Source of the DNA: DAIOEK01 sp036746315
GTDB taxonomy: Bacteria > Chloroflexota > Anaerolineae > Anaerolineales > Anaerolineaceae
Length of the DNA stretch: 64,000 bases
Direction: 5' to 3'
Assembly (NCBI GenBank): GCA_036746315.1
Contig: DAIOEK010000005.1
Location: forward strand, 1-64,000
Shown here: piece by piece, positions 25,155 to 33,840 of the stretch
Position numbering within the stretch: the first letter of the stretch is position 1
Layout: each line of letters opens with the position of its first letter
Notes under the pieces: generated by a model
What the model saw: the letters and a program-made list of their open reading frames with translations, nothing else
What the model was told of the DNA's origin: nothing
The model's database searches: none
Program-made: the position numbers and the translations under genes

Positions 25155-25235
25155 CTATCTCACCTCCCTTCCAGGGGAAATAAAAAACCTCGCCGGGCGT
25201 ATGGATTTCCGATCGAGGTAATTATGCACATGCAT
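25155..25235 (-). CDS. Possible 26-codon leader ORF before rpsU
   Basis: On the minus strand ATG at 25235-25233 opens 26 codons that run through the terminator-like hairpin and end with TAG one base before the rpsU ATG. Translation would open the hairpin (25187-25219) and could couple to rpsU. The ribosome-binding site (CCAGG) is weak, and the peptide (starting MHVHNYLDRKS) has no strongly biased codon run. I rate it a candidate only. Confidence 0.3.
   Translation of the reverse strand: MHVHNYLDRKSIRPARFFISPGREVR
25181..25219 (-). terminator. Terminator-like hairpin in the rpsU-infA leader
   Basis: ACCTCG (minus strand, 25219-25214) pairs with CGAGGT (25192-25187), with inner CGG/CCG pairing, followed by six T. 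It lies between the promoter and the rpsU ribosome-binding site, with no gene upstream that it could end. It is probably a regulatory leader element. Confidence 0.55.
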
Positions 25236-25321
25236 GGCCAACCTGGAAGAAATCGCTACGTCCTCCTATAAGAATTGACTTCATCCAGATTAAATCCGGA
25301 TGAGACACCAAAACCGCAATG

Positions 25322-25351
25322 ATTATACATGGAATCAAGAGGTTTTGTCAA
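25322..25351 (-). promoter_or_regulatory. Strong promoter of rpsU-infA
   Basis: On the minus strand TTGACA (25351-25346), an 18-bp spacer, and TATAAT (25327-25322) give perfect consensus hexamers. The leader to rpsU is about 160 bases and also holds a CATCC/GGATG hairpin near 25280-25305 and an isolated AGGAGG near 25262-25267. Confidence 0.8.
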
Positions 25352-25405
25352 TTAACCCAATTTCTGTCCAAGTCAACCTTATTTAAATTTACTTTTTCTA
25401 AAAAG

Positions 25406-25542
25406 GAACAGTTTCCCCACCCCTAACCCTGCCCCAGGGCGGGGCTTTAGAAAAAAGCTCACGGGGCACAATACCTCTACAAAATAGCTCTTTTCACCCC
25501 TTCCCGGTTCGGAAAGGGGTCGGGGGGGTGGCTAAAACTGTT
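25406..25542. repeat. Imperfect inverted repeat element
   Basis: The left end AACAGTTTCCCCACCCC and the right end, read on the other strand as AACAGTTTTAGCCACCCC, are inverted copies about 100 bases apart. The inside is rich in short G/C hairpins (CCCCAGGGCGGGG; CCCCTTCCC...GGAAAGGGG). It resembles a small palindromic intergenic element. It is non-coding and I recognise no transposase. Confidence 0.5.
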
Positions 25543-25879
25543 GTAAATCCAACAAAAAAAGACGCAATTGCCCTGATTTCAGCCATCATCTGCTTTTGAC
25601 GACGCTTTCATCGGAGGTTATAGTGATCCTTTCCGGGCGAACCCGCCTGCCGGGTTAAAACCATGTCACTAATGACAGGGTTACTTTCAACCTGTAATTT
25701 CGTATAATTTGGATATCTAAATCATTATTCTCAATGCAATTGTTTCTTTTTGTTCCCAAGCACTTTTTTTTCGCGTCGTGCAAAAACTTTGCCGCTCCGC
25801 AACAGGGATTTAGAAAAAGCGGTGAAGGACAAAAACCTGGGTAAATCCAATAAAACAAGATGTGATTGCCCTGTTTTAG
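25536..25879. repeat. Pair of about 40-bp direct repeats in a gene-free region
   Basis: GTAAATCCAACAAAAAAAGA and its continuation (25543-25582) recur with a few substitutions at 25841-25879, both reading on into ATTGCCCTG and TTT(C)AG. The 258 bases between them hold no credible gene; a 67-codon frame on the minus strand lacks a ribosome-binding site. Together with the inverted repeat at 25406 this makes a gene-free stretch from about 25352 to 25886. Confidence 0.55.
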
Positions 25880-25886
25880 TCTGGAT

Positions 25887-26690
25887 TCAATGTGTGTGTT
25901 TGGGATGTTCCGCCTTCCAGCAATAACCGCTCAATGCCAGCAGCAGGATGGCGGGCATATAAAAATGCCAGGTCAGCGGCACACTGATATCAGAGAGAAA
26001 GCCGATCTGGATGTTGTGCACCACACCCACCACCTCGGTGATGAACCAGCTCGTCACCCCGGCGGCAAGCAACCAGGCATTTGCCGTCGGAAACAGCCTG
26101 CGGCGCACCACCTCCCATGCTACCCAGAGCGACGTCGTGAGAATAAGAGCATAGACCAGTGACGGAAGGAACTGGTTCACCTTGATCAGCATGGGGCTCA
26201 AGAAGATCAATAAGGCAATCACCGGGATAAAGAACCACAGGGGAAAGCCCAGGTTCCGCCAGTATGGAACAGGCTTGCCGGACAGAGATAAGTGGATAAA
26301 CTTGAAACCCTGCGCGTGACGAACGATCAATATCAGATGCGCCACTATCGACAACCCTGCGCCGATCAGGAAAATGATGCCGGTGTCAACTTCCGGCGCT
26401 GCGTAGACATAGATGCTCATGCAAATATCCACAATGAGGATGCAAAGAAAGGCGAACAGCAGCAAACGGAAATCACGCTTGCTCAAACGCCAGCGGTAGC
26501 CGAGCACGACCATCACCAGGCAGAGCAAAGAGACCAGCGGCTTTACATAAGCCGGGTAGATCGAACCCAGGGATTGCAGCGCGTTCAACCAATCCACGGC
26601 GATAAAGCTGCCAGAGATAAACAAGATCACAGCGGTCATGCCGATCAACCACCCGTAGGGTAACTTTGCCGATTTGTGCACGCTTTCCAT
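25887..26690 (-). CDS. Eight-helix membrane protein, YhhN/TMEM86-like (tentative)
   Basis: A 267-residue protein with eight hydrophobic helices. Features recall the YhhN family (lysoplasmalogenases): YVKPLVSLLCLV in helix 2, an Asp in LCILIVDICMS of helix 3, GAGLSIVAHLILIV in helix 4 and a late ALILTTSLW helix. The match is by pattern only and could be wrong. I start at the ATG at 26690, with GGGATGAG upstream; a TTG codon 45 bases earlier overlaps the upstream stop. It follows the Nudix hydrolase on the same strand with about 40 bases between and may be cotranscribed. Confidence 0.55.
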   Translation of the reverse strand: MESVHKSAKLPYGWLIGMTAVILFISGSFIAVDWLNALQSLGSIYPAYVKPLVSLLCLVMVVLGYRWRLSKRDFRLLLFAFLCILIVDICMSIYVYAAPEVDTGIIFLIGAGLSIVAHLILIVRHAQGFKFIHLSLSGKPVPYWRNLGFPLWFFIPVIALLIFLSPMLIKVNQFLPSLVYALILTTSLWVAWEVVRRRLFPTANAWLLAAGVTSWFITEVVGVVHNIQIGFLSDISVPLTWHFYMPAILLLALSGYCWKAEHPKHTH

Positions 26691-26731
26691 CGTCTCATCC
26701 CTTTTGTGAATAAAATGAACGCGGTTAGGGC

Positions 26732-27274
26732 TCAACCCAATATTCCGCGCAGCATCAGCAGACCCGCCAGCGATTTGCCATCTACAATTTCCCCGCGCGT
26801 GACCATTTCCAACGCCTGTTCGTAGGGAATACGTTCCACCTCGATGAACTCATCCTCATCCTGCTGCAGAGGAGATTCGTACAACCCGGTCGCCAAAAAG
26901 AAGCGCAGTTTTTCAGTGGAATAACCGGGCGCCAGCCACAATTCGGCAAGTTTTTCCATCTGGCGGGCAGCCATACCGGTCTCTTCGCGCACTTCCCGTT
27001 CCGCACAGACCTGCGGGTCTTCCCCGGGTTTCAGGGTGCCGGCAGGCAATTCCAGCAGCACCTCTCCTGTTGCCGGGCGGTACTGGCGAATAAAGAGGAT
27101 GCGGTGTTCTTCATCCAGCGGGATGATGGTCACAGCGCCGGGATGCTCGATGATCTCATAAACCACATCCTTGCCATCGGGGGTGCGCATGTAATCGAGC
27201 CGGAGTGTAAAAGCTCTACCCTGAAAGGCAACCTCGGATTTTTGATGGGTGAATTTCTTAATTTTGCCAGCCAT
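26732..27274 (-). CDS. Nudix hydrolase, ADP-ribose pyrophosphatase type
   Basis: A 180-residue protein with a complete Nudix box: GTLKPGEDPQVCAEREVREETGM, matching G-x5-E-x7-REVREETG (split here only for reading). Upstream IRQYRPATGEVLLELPAG is typical of the ADP-ribose pyrophosphatase (NudF/YqkG) subfamily, which splits ADP-ribose into AMP and ribose 5-phosphate. GAGG precedes the ATG at 27274, preferred over an ATG 11 codons upstream. Confidence 0.9.
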   Translation of the reverse strand: MAGKIKKFTHQKSEVAFQGRAFTLRLDYMRTPDGKDVVYEIIEHPGAVTIIPLDEEHRILFIRQYRPATGEVLLELPAGTLKPGEDPQVCAEREVREETGMAARQMEKLAELWLAPGYSTEKLRFFLATGLYESPLQQDEDEFIEVERIPYEQALEMVTRGEIVDGKSLAGLLMLRGILG

Positions 27275-27347
27275 GATAACCTCGGTTTTAATAAGTATCC
27301 GCGGCATCCAGAGGATACCGCGGTGTTTGAAGCGAAGATGATGCCGA

Positions 27348-28016
27348 TTAAGGTATCTGCAAGACCTGTCCGGTGGTCAGAGTGTACGGCTCCTTAAGAT
27401 CGTTGACCACAATGATCGCCTCGGGAGAGACATCGCCATATATGCAGGCGATTTTCGCCACCGTATCCCCGTCCCTCACCGTATAACTGGTCGGGTGCGG
27501 CAGCAGCGCCCGCTCACCCGACGACCAGCGATGCCCGGTTCCGGGGAAGCCCAAAACCGTCCCGACATCCGGTCTGGATTGCGTGGTCAATTTATTGACG
27601 CTGAGAAATTCTCCAATATCGATGTTGAAGCGCCGGGCAATGCAATAGGGCGTTTCGAACTCCTGCAGGGTGTATGAAACCGGAGCCGTCAGGGTGGGAA
27701 TGCGCACGGCGGTTGGTTCCGGGGTCACTTCAAGGGTGTGGGTGACGGTAACAACAATCTCAACCGGCATGGTGCCCTCCGCCGGCGGCAGTGTGGGCAC
27801 TTCTGTGGCGGTAGGTTGGGCGACTGTCGGCAGGGATGCCGCGGCGGTTTGCGTTTGCGCGATGGAAACCTGAGCCGGATTGGACGTCGCGGTCGGGTTT
27901 AACTTTTCCTCCGTGGGCAGCACCGGTGGTGCAACCGATGCAGTACGCTCGCAGGCGGTCAAACCAGCCAACAGCACTATCAGACATAATATCCACAGAA
28001 GCAGACGTTTACTCAT
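27348..28016 (-). CDS. LysM-domain lipoprotein
   Basis: A 222-residue surface lipoprotein. A signal peptide ends in the lipobox LAGLTAC, followed by about 90 residues of Thr/Pro/Ala-rich linker. Two LysM repeats come next: SYTLQEFETPYCIARRFNIDIGEFLSVN (about 125-170) and SYTVRDGDTVAKIACIYG to the C-terminus, ending VLQIP. LysM domains bind N-acetylglucosamine polymers. The linker style is common in Anaerolineae exported proteins. The start at 28016 places the basic residues directly before the hydrophobic core. Confidence 0.85.
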   Translation of the reverse strand: MSKRLLLWILCLIVLLAGLTACERTASVAPPVLPTEEKLNPTATSNPAQVSIAQTQTAAASLPTVAQPTATEVPTLPPAEGTMPVEIVVTVTHTLEVTPEPTAVRIPTLTAPVSYTLQEFETPYCIARRFNIDIGEFLSVNKLTTQSRPDVGTVLGFPGTGHRWSSGERALLPHPTSYTVRDGDTVAKIACIYGDVSPEAIIVVNDLKEPYTLTTGQVLQIP

Positions 28017-28164
28017 GGCAGATATCCTCATCGTTCTCCCGGAAAGTTCAAATCGGGTAGTATCCGAACCGTGTTAAGAGGATAGCATAACGCTGTCTGA
28101 CCGTCAAGAAATGCCGGGAATGGAAAAAGGTTACAAGTTGCGTTGCCTGTGAAGGTCGTTCATG

Positions 28165-28179
28165 CTACAAATGTTGTAG
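28165..28179. promoter_or_regulatory. Palindrome upstream of the FocA-type channel gene
   Basis: CTACAA, spacer ATG, TTGTAG form a perfect 6-bp inverted repeat 38 bases before the start codon. It could be an operator. It does not match the FNR consensus. The rest of 28032-28164 shows nothing clear. Confidence 0.35.
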
Positions 28180-28216
28180 AAGACTACAGTATCCACGGCA
28201 AAACGGGGAGGTGATT

Positions 28217-29056
28217 ATGACCGCTGCTCCATCACTGGCGCCAGGCGAAATGGCTGAAAAAGCCGCACAAATCGGAATCCGCAAGACCAACTGGTCGGTT
28301 GGGCAGTTGTTTGTCCTCTCGTTTCTGGCGGGGATGTATATTGCATTCGGAGCGATATTCGCCACATTGGTTTCCACCGGCGCCGCGGGTGTGTTCCCCT
28401 TTGGGGTGACCAAGCTGCTTGCCGGGTTGGTGTTCACCGTGGGGCTGATTCTGGTTGTGGTGGGAGGAGCCGAACTATTCACGGGGAACATCCTGATGGT
28501 GATGGCTTATGCCAATCGTCAAATCTCTCTGGGGGGACTGCTACGGAACTGGGCGTGGGTGTATTTCGGCAATCTGGTCGGGTCTGTATCGACCGCCCTG
28601 CTGGTCTTCCTTTCCGGGCATTATCTGTTCAACAACGGAAATGTCGGGTTGAATATGCTTTCCATTGCCGAGGCAAAAACCGGATTGCCTTTTTTGCAGG
28701 CAACAGCACTTGGCGTTCTTTGCAACATTCTGGTATGCCTGGCTGTCTGGCTGACTTACAGCGCGCAAACTGTGGGCGGAAAGATACTGGCAATCATTCC
28801 ACCGATCGCCGCTTTTGTCGCCGCCGGTTTCGAGCACAGCGTGGCGAATATGTATTTCATCCCCATGGGGTTGATGGTCAAATATGGCGCAGACGGACAT
28901 TTTTGGGAATTGATCCAAAAGAGCGCAGCGGACTTTCCGCACCTAACTGTAACAGGCTTCATCCTTCACAATCTGATCCCGGTAACCATCGGCAACATCC
29001 TGGGGGGAATGCTGATCGGGCTGGCATACTGGTGGGTTTATCTGCATCACAAGTAA
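28217..29056 (+). CDS. Formate/nitrite transporter family channel (FocA/NirC)
   Basis: A 279-residue membrane protein with six helices. It carries family motifs LSFLAGMYIAFGAIFATLVSTG, GLILVVVGGAELFTGNILMV, NWAWVYFGNLVGS, LCNILVCLAVWL and GFEHSVANMYFIPMG (the conserved pore His region), and ends in NLIPVTIGNILGGMLIG. It is expected to be a pentameric channel for formate, nitrite or a similar small anion. Formate export would suit a fermentative anaerobe, but no pyruvate-formate lyase is in the window. The start is ATG 28217 behind GGGGAGG; a GTG two codons upstream is inside that site. Confidence 0.92.
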   Translation: MTAAPSLAPGEMAEKAAQIGIRKTNWSVGQLFVLSFLAGMYIAFGAIFATLVSTGAAGVFPFGVTKLLAGLVFTVGLILVVVGGAELFTGNILMVMAYANRQISLGGLLRNWAWVYFGNLVGSVSTALLVFLSGHYLFNNGNVGLNMLSIAEAKTGLPFLQATALGVLCNILVCLAVWLTYSAQTVGGKILAIIPPIAAFVAAGFEHSVANMYFIPMGLMVKYGADGHFWELIQKSAADFPHLTVTGFILHNLIPVTIGNILGGMLIGLAYWWVYLHHK

Positions 29057-29063
29057 CCTGAAT

Positions 29064-29085
29064 CAGACGGGTAATCCATCTGTTT
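29064..29085 (+). terminator. Weak terminator after the FocA-type gene
   Basis: CAGACGG, loop GTAAT, CCATCTG with one mismatch, followed by TTTT. Partial termination is likely. Confidence 0.5.
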
Positions 29086-29135
29086 TGACGCCAATAAAGT
29101 AAAATGAAGGTAATCCTAAAAACGAGGCTCAAGCC

Positions 29136-29447
29136 ATGCCTAATGGAAAAATTGACTATCTAATTGAAGCGGTCCACTATCTGCCGGATGGAAATATCGA
29201 CTTCGTCCGCCTGTATGCGCGGCGCGGGTCATCCTACTCAGACCGCGTGTTGTTTACCAGAGACCGGCTGTTAGAAGCCCTGAAAAGCCGAAAAGCTGTT
29301 TTCACCGGCAAACGCCTGCCCGGTCTGGCAACCACATTCGAGGTTTTCAGCCAGGTAAATCAAAGTGAGACGGGTGACAAGACGGTCATCTACAATCAGG
29401 AAGAACCTCCAGCGCACGACAAACTGGAAAACGTACCCATTCTATAA
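29136..29447 (+). CDS. Small protein of unknown function (103 aa)
   Basis: I do not recognise this protein. It is soluble, slightly basic in the middle (TRDRLLEALKSRKAVFTGKRLPG) and acidic at the end, with no Cys, signal peptide or membrane helix. The opening GKIDYLIEAVHYLPDGNIDFVRLYARRGSSYSDRVLFTRD looks like beta strands. GAGG precedes the ATG at a fair distance. It ends 14 bases before the glycosyltransferase gene, so the two are probably one transcript with rnhB. Confidence 0.7.
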   Translation: MPNGKIDYLIEAVHYLPDGNIDFVRLYARRGSSYSDRVLFTRDRLLEALKSRKAVFTGKRLPGLATTFEVFSQVNQSETGDKTVIYNQEEPPAHDKLENVPIL

Positions 29448-29461
29448 TTCCGGGAATTTCC

Positions 29462-30193
29462 ATGACTGAAGAACCGCTTCTTTCCATCATCTTTCCGGCG
29501 CATAACGAAGAGCATCGACTGCCACAGGCAATCCAGCAGACCCTGGAATTTTTGAATCAGCAATCCTATGCGGCTGAGATCATTATTGTCGAGAACGGCA
29601 GCAGTGACAAAACATGGCAAATCGCGCAGGACGCAGCTGCCGCTTCCCCTTCGGTAAGGGCAATCCGGGAAGAAGGAAAAGGGAAGGGGCTCGCCATCCG
29701 GCGCGGGATGATGGAGGCGCATGGGGAGTGTCGCTTTGCCTGCGACGTTGACCTTTCCATGCCGATCAACGAAGTCAATCGTTTCATCCCGCCGCAGTTG
29801 ACCGCAGATATTGTGATCGCCTCCCGTGAGGCACCAGGGTCGAAACGCTACAATGAACCGGAATACCGTCATTTCATCGGGCGGGTCTTCAATTTACTGG
29901 TACGTGTCGTTGCGCTGCACGGAATCCACGATTCACAATGCGGATTCAAATGTTTTTCGCGGAAAGCTGCCGAAGAACTGTTCGCCTTGCAAACCATCAT
30001 GGGGTGGACGTTCGACGTAGAGATCCTGTTCATTGCGCGCAAACACGGGTACCGCATTGTGGAGCTCGGCATTCCCTGGTATCACGACCCCAATTCCAAA
30101 ATACGGGTGTTCAAAGACTCCTTCAACATGCTGATCGATCTGCTGGTGATCCGCTGGAATTACCTGCGGGGAAGGTATGCGACAAAGGCTTAA
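29462..30193 (+). CDS. Family 2 glycosyltransferase, dolichyl/polyprenyl-phosphate type
   Basis: A 243-residue GT2 enzyme: LLSIIFPAHNEEHRLPQAI, IIVENGSSDKTWQIA, CDVDLSMPINEV (DxD equivalent), DSQCGFKCFSRKAAEELF and FDVEILFIARKHGYRIVELGIPWYHDPNSKIRVFKDSF. This set is typical of dolichyl-phosphate beta-glucosyltransferase and similar enzymes that load a sugar on a lipid carrier. No C-terminal membrane helices are seen. Its 3' end overlaps the rnhB start by 17 bases. Confidence 0.9.
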   Translation: MTEEPLLSIIFPAHNEEHRLPQAIQQTLEFLNQQSYAAEIIIVENGSSDKTWQIAQDAAAASPSVRAIREEGKGKGLAIRRGMMEAHGECRFACDVDLSMPINEVNRFIPPQLTADIVIASREAPGSKRYNEPEYRHFIGRVFNLLVRVVALHGIHDSQCGFKCFSRKAAEELFALQTIMGWTFDVEILFIARKHGYRIVELGIPWYHDPNSKIRVFKDSFNMLIDLLVIRWNYLRGRYATKA

Positions 30194-30830
30194 TCCCGCC
30201 GAAATTCCGCCCACGCCCAACCTGGCTTTCGAAACAGCTCTGTGGGAACAAGGCGTTCTACAGGTGGCGGGCATCGATGAAGCAGGACGCGGCTGTTGGG
30301 CGGGACCAGTGACAGCGGCAGCGGTGATCCTTCCGCCACGGGCTGAGATATTGAATACACTGGATGGGGTCAACGATTCCAAAAAATTGCGCCCCGCGCA
30401 ACGGGACCTGTGGAGCAAGGCAATCAAAAAGCATGCGGTAGCCTGGGGCGTTGGCTTTGCCAGCGCAGAGGAAATCGACCAATACGGGATTGTGCCCGCC
30501 ACACGGCTGGCGGTCAAACGGGCGCTCTCGGAGCTGGCGGTGCTGCCGGCGTATTTGCTGCTGGACTATTTACGTCTGCCAGACCTGTGCCTGGGGCAGA
30601 CCTCACTGATCAAAGGCGATGCCCGCAGCCTTTCCATTGCCGCAGCCTCCATCCTGGCGAAGACCAGTAGAGACGCCTATATGATCGAAGCGGATGGAGA
30701 ATTCCCCGAGTTTCAATTTTCGTCGCACAAGGGATATGGTACAGCGGCGCATTGGAGAGCCATGTGCGAACATGGCATTACTCCTTTGCACCGCCACAGT
30801 TTCAAGCCGGTTATGGCTATTCTTGATTAG
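30177..30830 (+). CDS. rnhB: Ribonuclease HII
   Basis: RNase HII removes ribonucleotides and RNA from RNA-DNA hybrids. The 217-residue protein shows AGIDEAGRGCWAGPV (first Asp-Glu pair), VNDSKKL, YLLLDYLRLPD (third Asp), KGDARSLSIAAASILAKTSRD (fourth Asp) and HKGYGT. The final PLHRHSFKPV is the usual C-terminus. The start lies inside the glycosyltransferase gene. Its stop codon overlaps the stop of the convergent P-type ATPase by four bases. Confidence 0.96.
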   Translation: MRQRLNPAEIPPTPNLAFETALWEQGVLQVAGIDEAGRGCWAGPVTAAAVILPPRAEILNTLDGVNDSKKLRPAQRDLWSKAIKKHAVAWGVGFASAEEIDQYGIVPATRLAVKRALSELAVLPAYLLLDYLRLPDLCLGQTSLIKGDARSLSIAAASILAKTSRDAYMIEADGEFPEFQFSSHKGYGTAAHWRAMCEHGITPLHRHSFKPVMAILD

Positions 30831-33670
30831 TCTTCATCTTCAGCGGGTTTATCCGCCATGAGATCACCGAACTTTTTCTTCTCAGGAGAGAAGAAGAACT
30901 TTGTCGCTTCTGCCGCAATGGAAGGAATGAGTAACAGCGGGATAATCTCTGCCCACTGAGCCCAGCCCAGGGGAAGCGTATCAAACACGGTGTTCAACCC
31001 GGGCACATAAACCACCGCGAGGATTAACACCAGCGAACTGAATACGGCGATATTCATCCACTTGTTGGAGAATAAACCAACCTTCATGATCGGGTAGTAC
31101 TCCGACCTGGCGGTGTAGGCTCGCAACAGTTCAGAACAGCTCAACGTAACAAAAGCCATGGTTTCAGCATAGGCATAATGTTGAGGATCGGTAACCCGCC
31201 CAATGTAGTAGGCGCCCAAAGTTACAGAAGTGATGGCAATGGTTTGAACCAGAATGCCAATGCGCATAAAGCCGTTGATGATGTTTTCTCTGGGCGGTCT
31301 GGGCGGCTGGGTCATAATATCGGGGTCGCCTCTTTCCGTACCCAACGCCAACGCGGGTGCGCCGTCGGTTACCAGGTTCAGCCAGAGCAACTGGATGGCG
31401 GTCAGGGGTGAAGGCCAACCAGCGAGGGTAGCCAGGAAAATAACCAGGATCTCAGCCATATTACAGGAGATCAGGTAGTAGACAAACTTGCGGATATTGC
31501 TGTAAATCACCCGCCCCTGTTCCACCGCAGAGACGATGCTGACATAGTTGTCATCGGTGAGTACCATATCGGCGGTTTCCTTGGCAACATCGGTACCGGT
31601 AATGCCCATCGCCACACCGATATCCGCCATTTTGATGGCGGGGGCATCGTTGACTCCGTCGCCGGTCATGGCAACCACTTCACTGTTGGCGCGTAACGCC
31701 TCCACGATCTTCATCTTGTGCTCGGGAGAAACCCGGGCATACACATCGGTCAACTTCACTTCTTCACGCATTTCAGCGGCAGGGAGAGCATTGATATCCG
31801 CACCCGTCTTCACCTGGTGCCCCCTGACAAGCAGGCCTATTGACTGGGCGATTGCCCGGGCGGTGTTTGGATAGTCGCCGGTGATCATGATGGTACGAAT
31901 GCCCGCTTCACGGGCTTTCACCAACGCCGGTTTCACCTCCTGGCGGGGCGGGTCGATCATGCCCACCAAACCGGCAAATACCAGGTCTTTTTCCAGCGAT
32001 TCGCTTTCGATCTCTTCGGGTTTGACCGGAACCAGACGATATGCCAGCCCCAAAACACGCAAAGCCGATTTGGTCATGTCGTCATTGGCATCGACAATCT
32101 GCTGGCGCATTTGCGGGGTAAGCTCGGCAGCGGTCTTATCATCCATCATTTGATAGCGGGTGCAGAGTTTCAACACTTCATCCGGGGCACCCTTGACGGC
32201 AATGGCATACCATTGTTTTTGATCTTCGCCATATACCGGCGATATATCTTCCCCCCGGGGTTCGCGAATGGCATGCACAGTAACCATGCGCTTGCGGACC
32301 GAATCGAAGGGGATCTCCTCTTCACGAGGATAAGCCTGCAAGACGCCATCAATCACGGCTCCAGCTTTTGCCGCCGCCACCAGCAGCGCACCTTCGGTCG
32401 GGTCGCCGATCATGCGGAAGGCAGAACCCTCTGCGCTGCTCTTTTCCAGCTGGGCATCATTATTCAGAACACTTACCCATAATGCGGTGGTAACCGCCGG
32501 GTAATCCTTCAGGTCGACAGGTTTTCCATCCAGGTAGAATTCGCCCTCGGTGGAATAACCCGAGCCGGAAACATCCAAGAATTTTCCATCCACCCAGAGG
32601 CGGGTTACGGTCATTTCATTTTGAGTCAATGTCCCGGTCTTATCCGAGCAGATGACAGTAGCCGAGCCCAACGTTTCAACCGAAGCCAGCTTACGAATCA
32701 GGGCATTGCGCTTTACCATTTCGCGCATTCCCAACGCCAGGGATATGGTCACGATGGCGGGGAGACCTTCGGGGACAGCAGCAATTGCCAACGAAACGGC
32801 GATCATGAATGTATCCACGATTGCCTGCAAATTGGTGTGATTGCGGAACACCCCAACCGCAAAAACCAGACCACAGATCACCAGAGCACCGATCCCCAAT
32901 AGTTTGCCGAGTTCTTCCAGGCGCTTCTGAAGCGGGGTTTCCTCCAACCCAACCGACTGCAACATCGTGGCAATCAGACCGAGCTGGGTGTGCATGCCCG
33001 TGCTGGTGACAACGCCCCTGCCGCGCCCGTAGGAGATCAAGGTCCCCATAAAGGTGGTGTTTTTGCGGTCTCCCAGTGGAATTTCACCATCCAGGGCATC
33101 CACGGCATACTTTTGGACGGGGAGCGATTCCCCGGTCAACGCAGCCTCTTCCACCTTCAAATTTACCGCTTCCACCAACCGGATATCGGCGGGGATGTAA
33201 TTGCCCGCTTCCAGAAAGATCACATCTCCGGGTACAAGCTGCGGAGCAGGCATGGATACCCTTTTCCCATCCCGAAGGATTTGCGCTTCGGGAGCAGCCA
33301 GTTTCTTCAAAGCAGCCAAAGCCTGTTCAGCCCGGCTCTCCTGCACTACGCCCAGGATGGCATTCAGCACGACAATCGCAATGATCGCGCCGGATTCAAT
33401 GTATTCGCCCATCAATGCAGATATGACTGAGGCAACAATCAGCAAAATAACCACAAAGCTTTTGAGTTGATCCAACACCATCTGGAAAAAACCCGTCCGG
33501 GGAGCTTCCTGTAACTGATTCGGACCATATTCCTTCAGTCTTTTTTCAGCTTCAACGCTGTCAAGCCCGGTATTCAACTGGGTATTCAGCCTGGTGACTA
33601 CTTCCTCCTGGCTAAGCGAGTGCCAGTGTACCTGCAGGTCGGGATGGATGTCATTTTTTTCTGTGAGCAC
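30827..33670 (-). CDS. P-type ATPase, SERCA/PMCA-like Ca2+ pump (GTG start)
   Basis: A 947-residue P2-type pump. An N-terminal cation-ATPase domain (HWHSLSQEEVVTRLNTQLNTGL) is followed by TGES in the actuator domain, VPEGLPAIVT in M4, the phosphorylation motif DKTGTLTQNEMT, MTGDGVNDAPA, NMAEILVIFLA in M5 and QLLWLNLVTDGAPALALG in M6. Residues in M4-M6 fit Ca2+ transport of the SERCA/PMCA kind. It probably exports Ca2+, though Mn2+ or Na+ cannot be excluded. The start is GTG at 33668-33670 with GGAGAGAG upstream; no ATG is suitably placed. Confidence 0.93.
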   Translation of the reverse strand: MLTEKNDIHPDLQVHWHSLSQEEVVTRLNTQLNTGLDSVEAEKRLKEYGPNQLQEAPRTGFFQMVLDQLKSFVVILLIVASVISALMGEYIESGAIIAIVVLNAILGVVQESRAEQALAALKKLAAPEAQILRDGKRVSMPAPQLVPGDVIFLEAGNYIPADIRLVEAVNLKVEEAALTGESLPVQKYAVDALDGEIPLGDRKNTTFMGTLISYGRGRGVVTSTGMHTQLGLIATMLQSVGLEETPLQKRLEELGKLLGIGALVICGLVFAVGVFRNHTNLQAIVDTFMIAVSLAIAAVPEGLPAIVTISLALGMREMVKRNALIRKLASVETLGSATVICSDKTGTLTQNEMTVTRLWVDGKFLDVSGSGYSTEGEFYLDGKPVDLKDYPAVTTALWVSVLNNDAQLEKSSAEGSAFRMIGDPTEGALLVAAAKAGAVIDGVLQAYPREEEIPFDSVRKRMVTVHAIREPRGEDISPVYGEDQKQWYAIAVKGAPDEVLKLCTRYQMMDDKTAAELTPQMRQQIVDANDDMTKSALRVLGLAYRLVPVKPEEIESESLEKDLVFAGLVGMIDPPRQEVKPALVKAREAGIRTIMITGDYPNTARAIAQSIGLLVRGHQVKTGADINALPAAEMREEVKLTDVYARVSPEHKMKIVEALRANSEVVAMTGDGVNDAPAIKMADIGVAMGITGTDVAKETADMVLTDDNYVSIVSAVEQGRVIYSNIRKFVYYLISCNMAEILVIFLATLAGWPSPLTAIQLLWLNLVTDGAPALALGTERGDPDIMTQPPRPPRENIINGFMRIGILVQTIAITSVTLGAYYIGRVTDPQHYAYAETMAFVTLSCSELLRAYTARSEYYPIMKVGLFSNKWMNIAVFSSLVLILAVVYVPGLNTVFDTLPLGWAQWAEIIPLLLIPSIAAEATKFFFSPEKKKFGDLMADKPAEDED

Positions 33671-33784
33671 CGTCTCTCTCCTATATGCGGAATGTCAGAA
33701 TAATACGATAATATCATAATAATTTTTGCGCAATTATCTTAACCGATAACGCTTAATGTAATAATCGGTTACGGGCTGCATAAA

Positions 33785-33815
33785 TCATCTCCGCGGGGGT
33801 AACCCGCGGAGATGA
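33785..33815 (-). terminator. Terminator after the PilZ gene
   Basis: TCATCTCCGCGGG, loop TTACC (minus strand), CCCGCGGAGATGA form a perfect 13-bp stem followed by TTTA. It separates the PilZ gene from the downstream Ca2+-ATPase. Confidence 0.75.
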
Positions 33816-33840
33816 AGTTTTCAGAACAGTGTGAGGTCAT

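Noticed and set aside
25655..25858. 67-codon minus-strand open frame in the repeat-rich gap
   Set aside because: No ribosome-binding site, a Cys/Phe-rich random look, and it lies between direct repeats.
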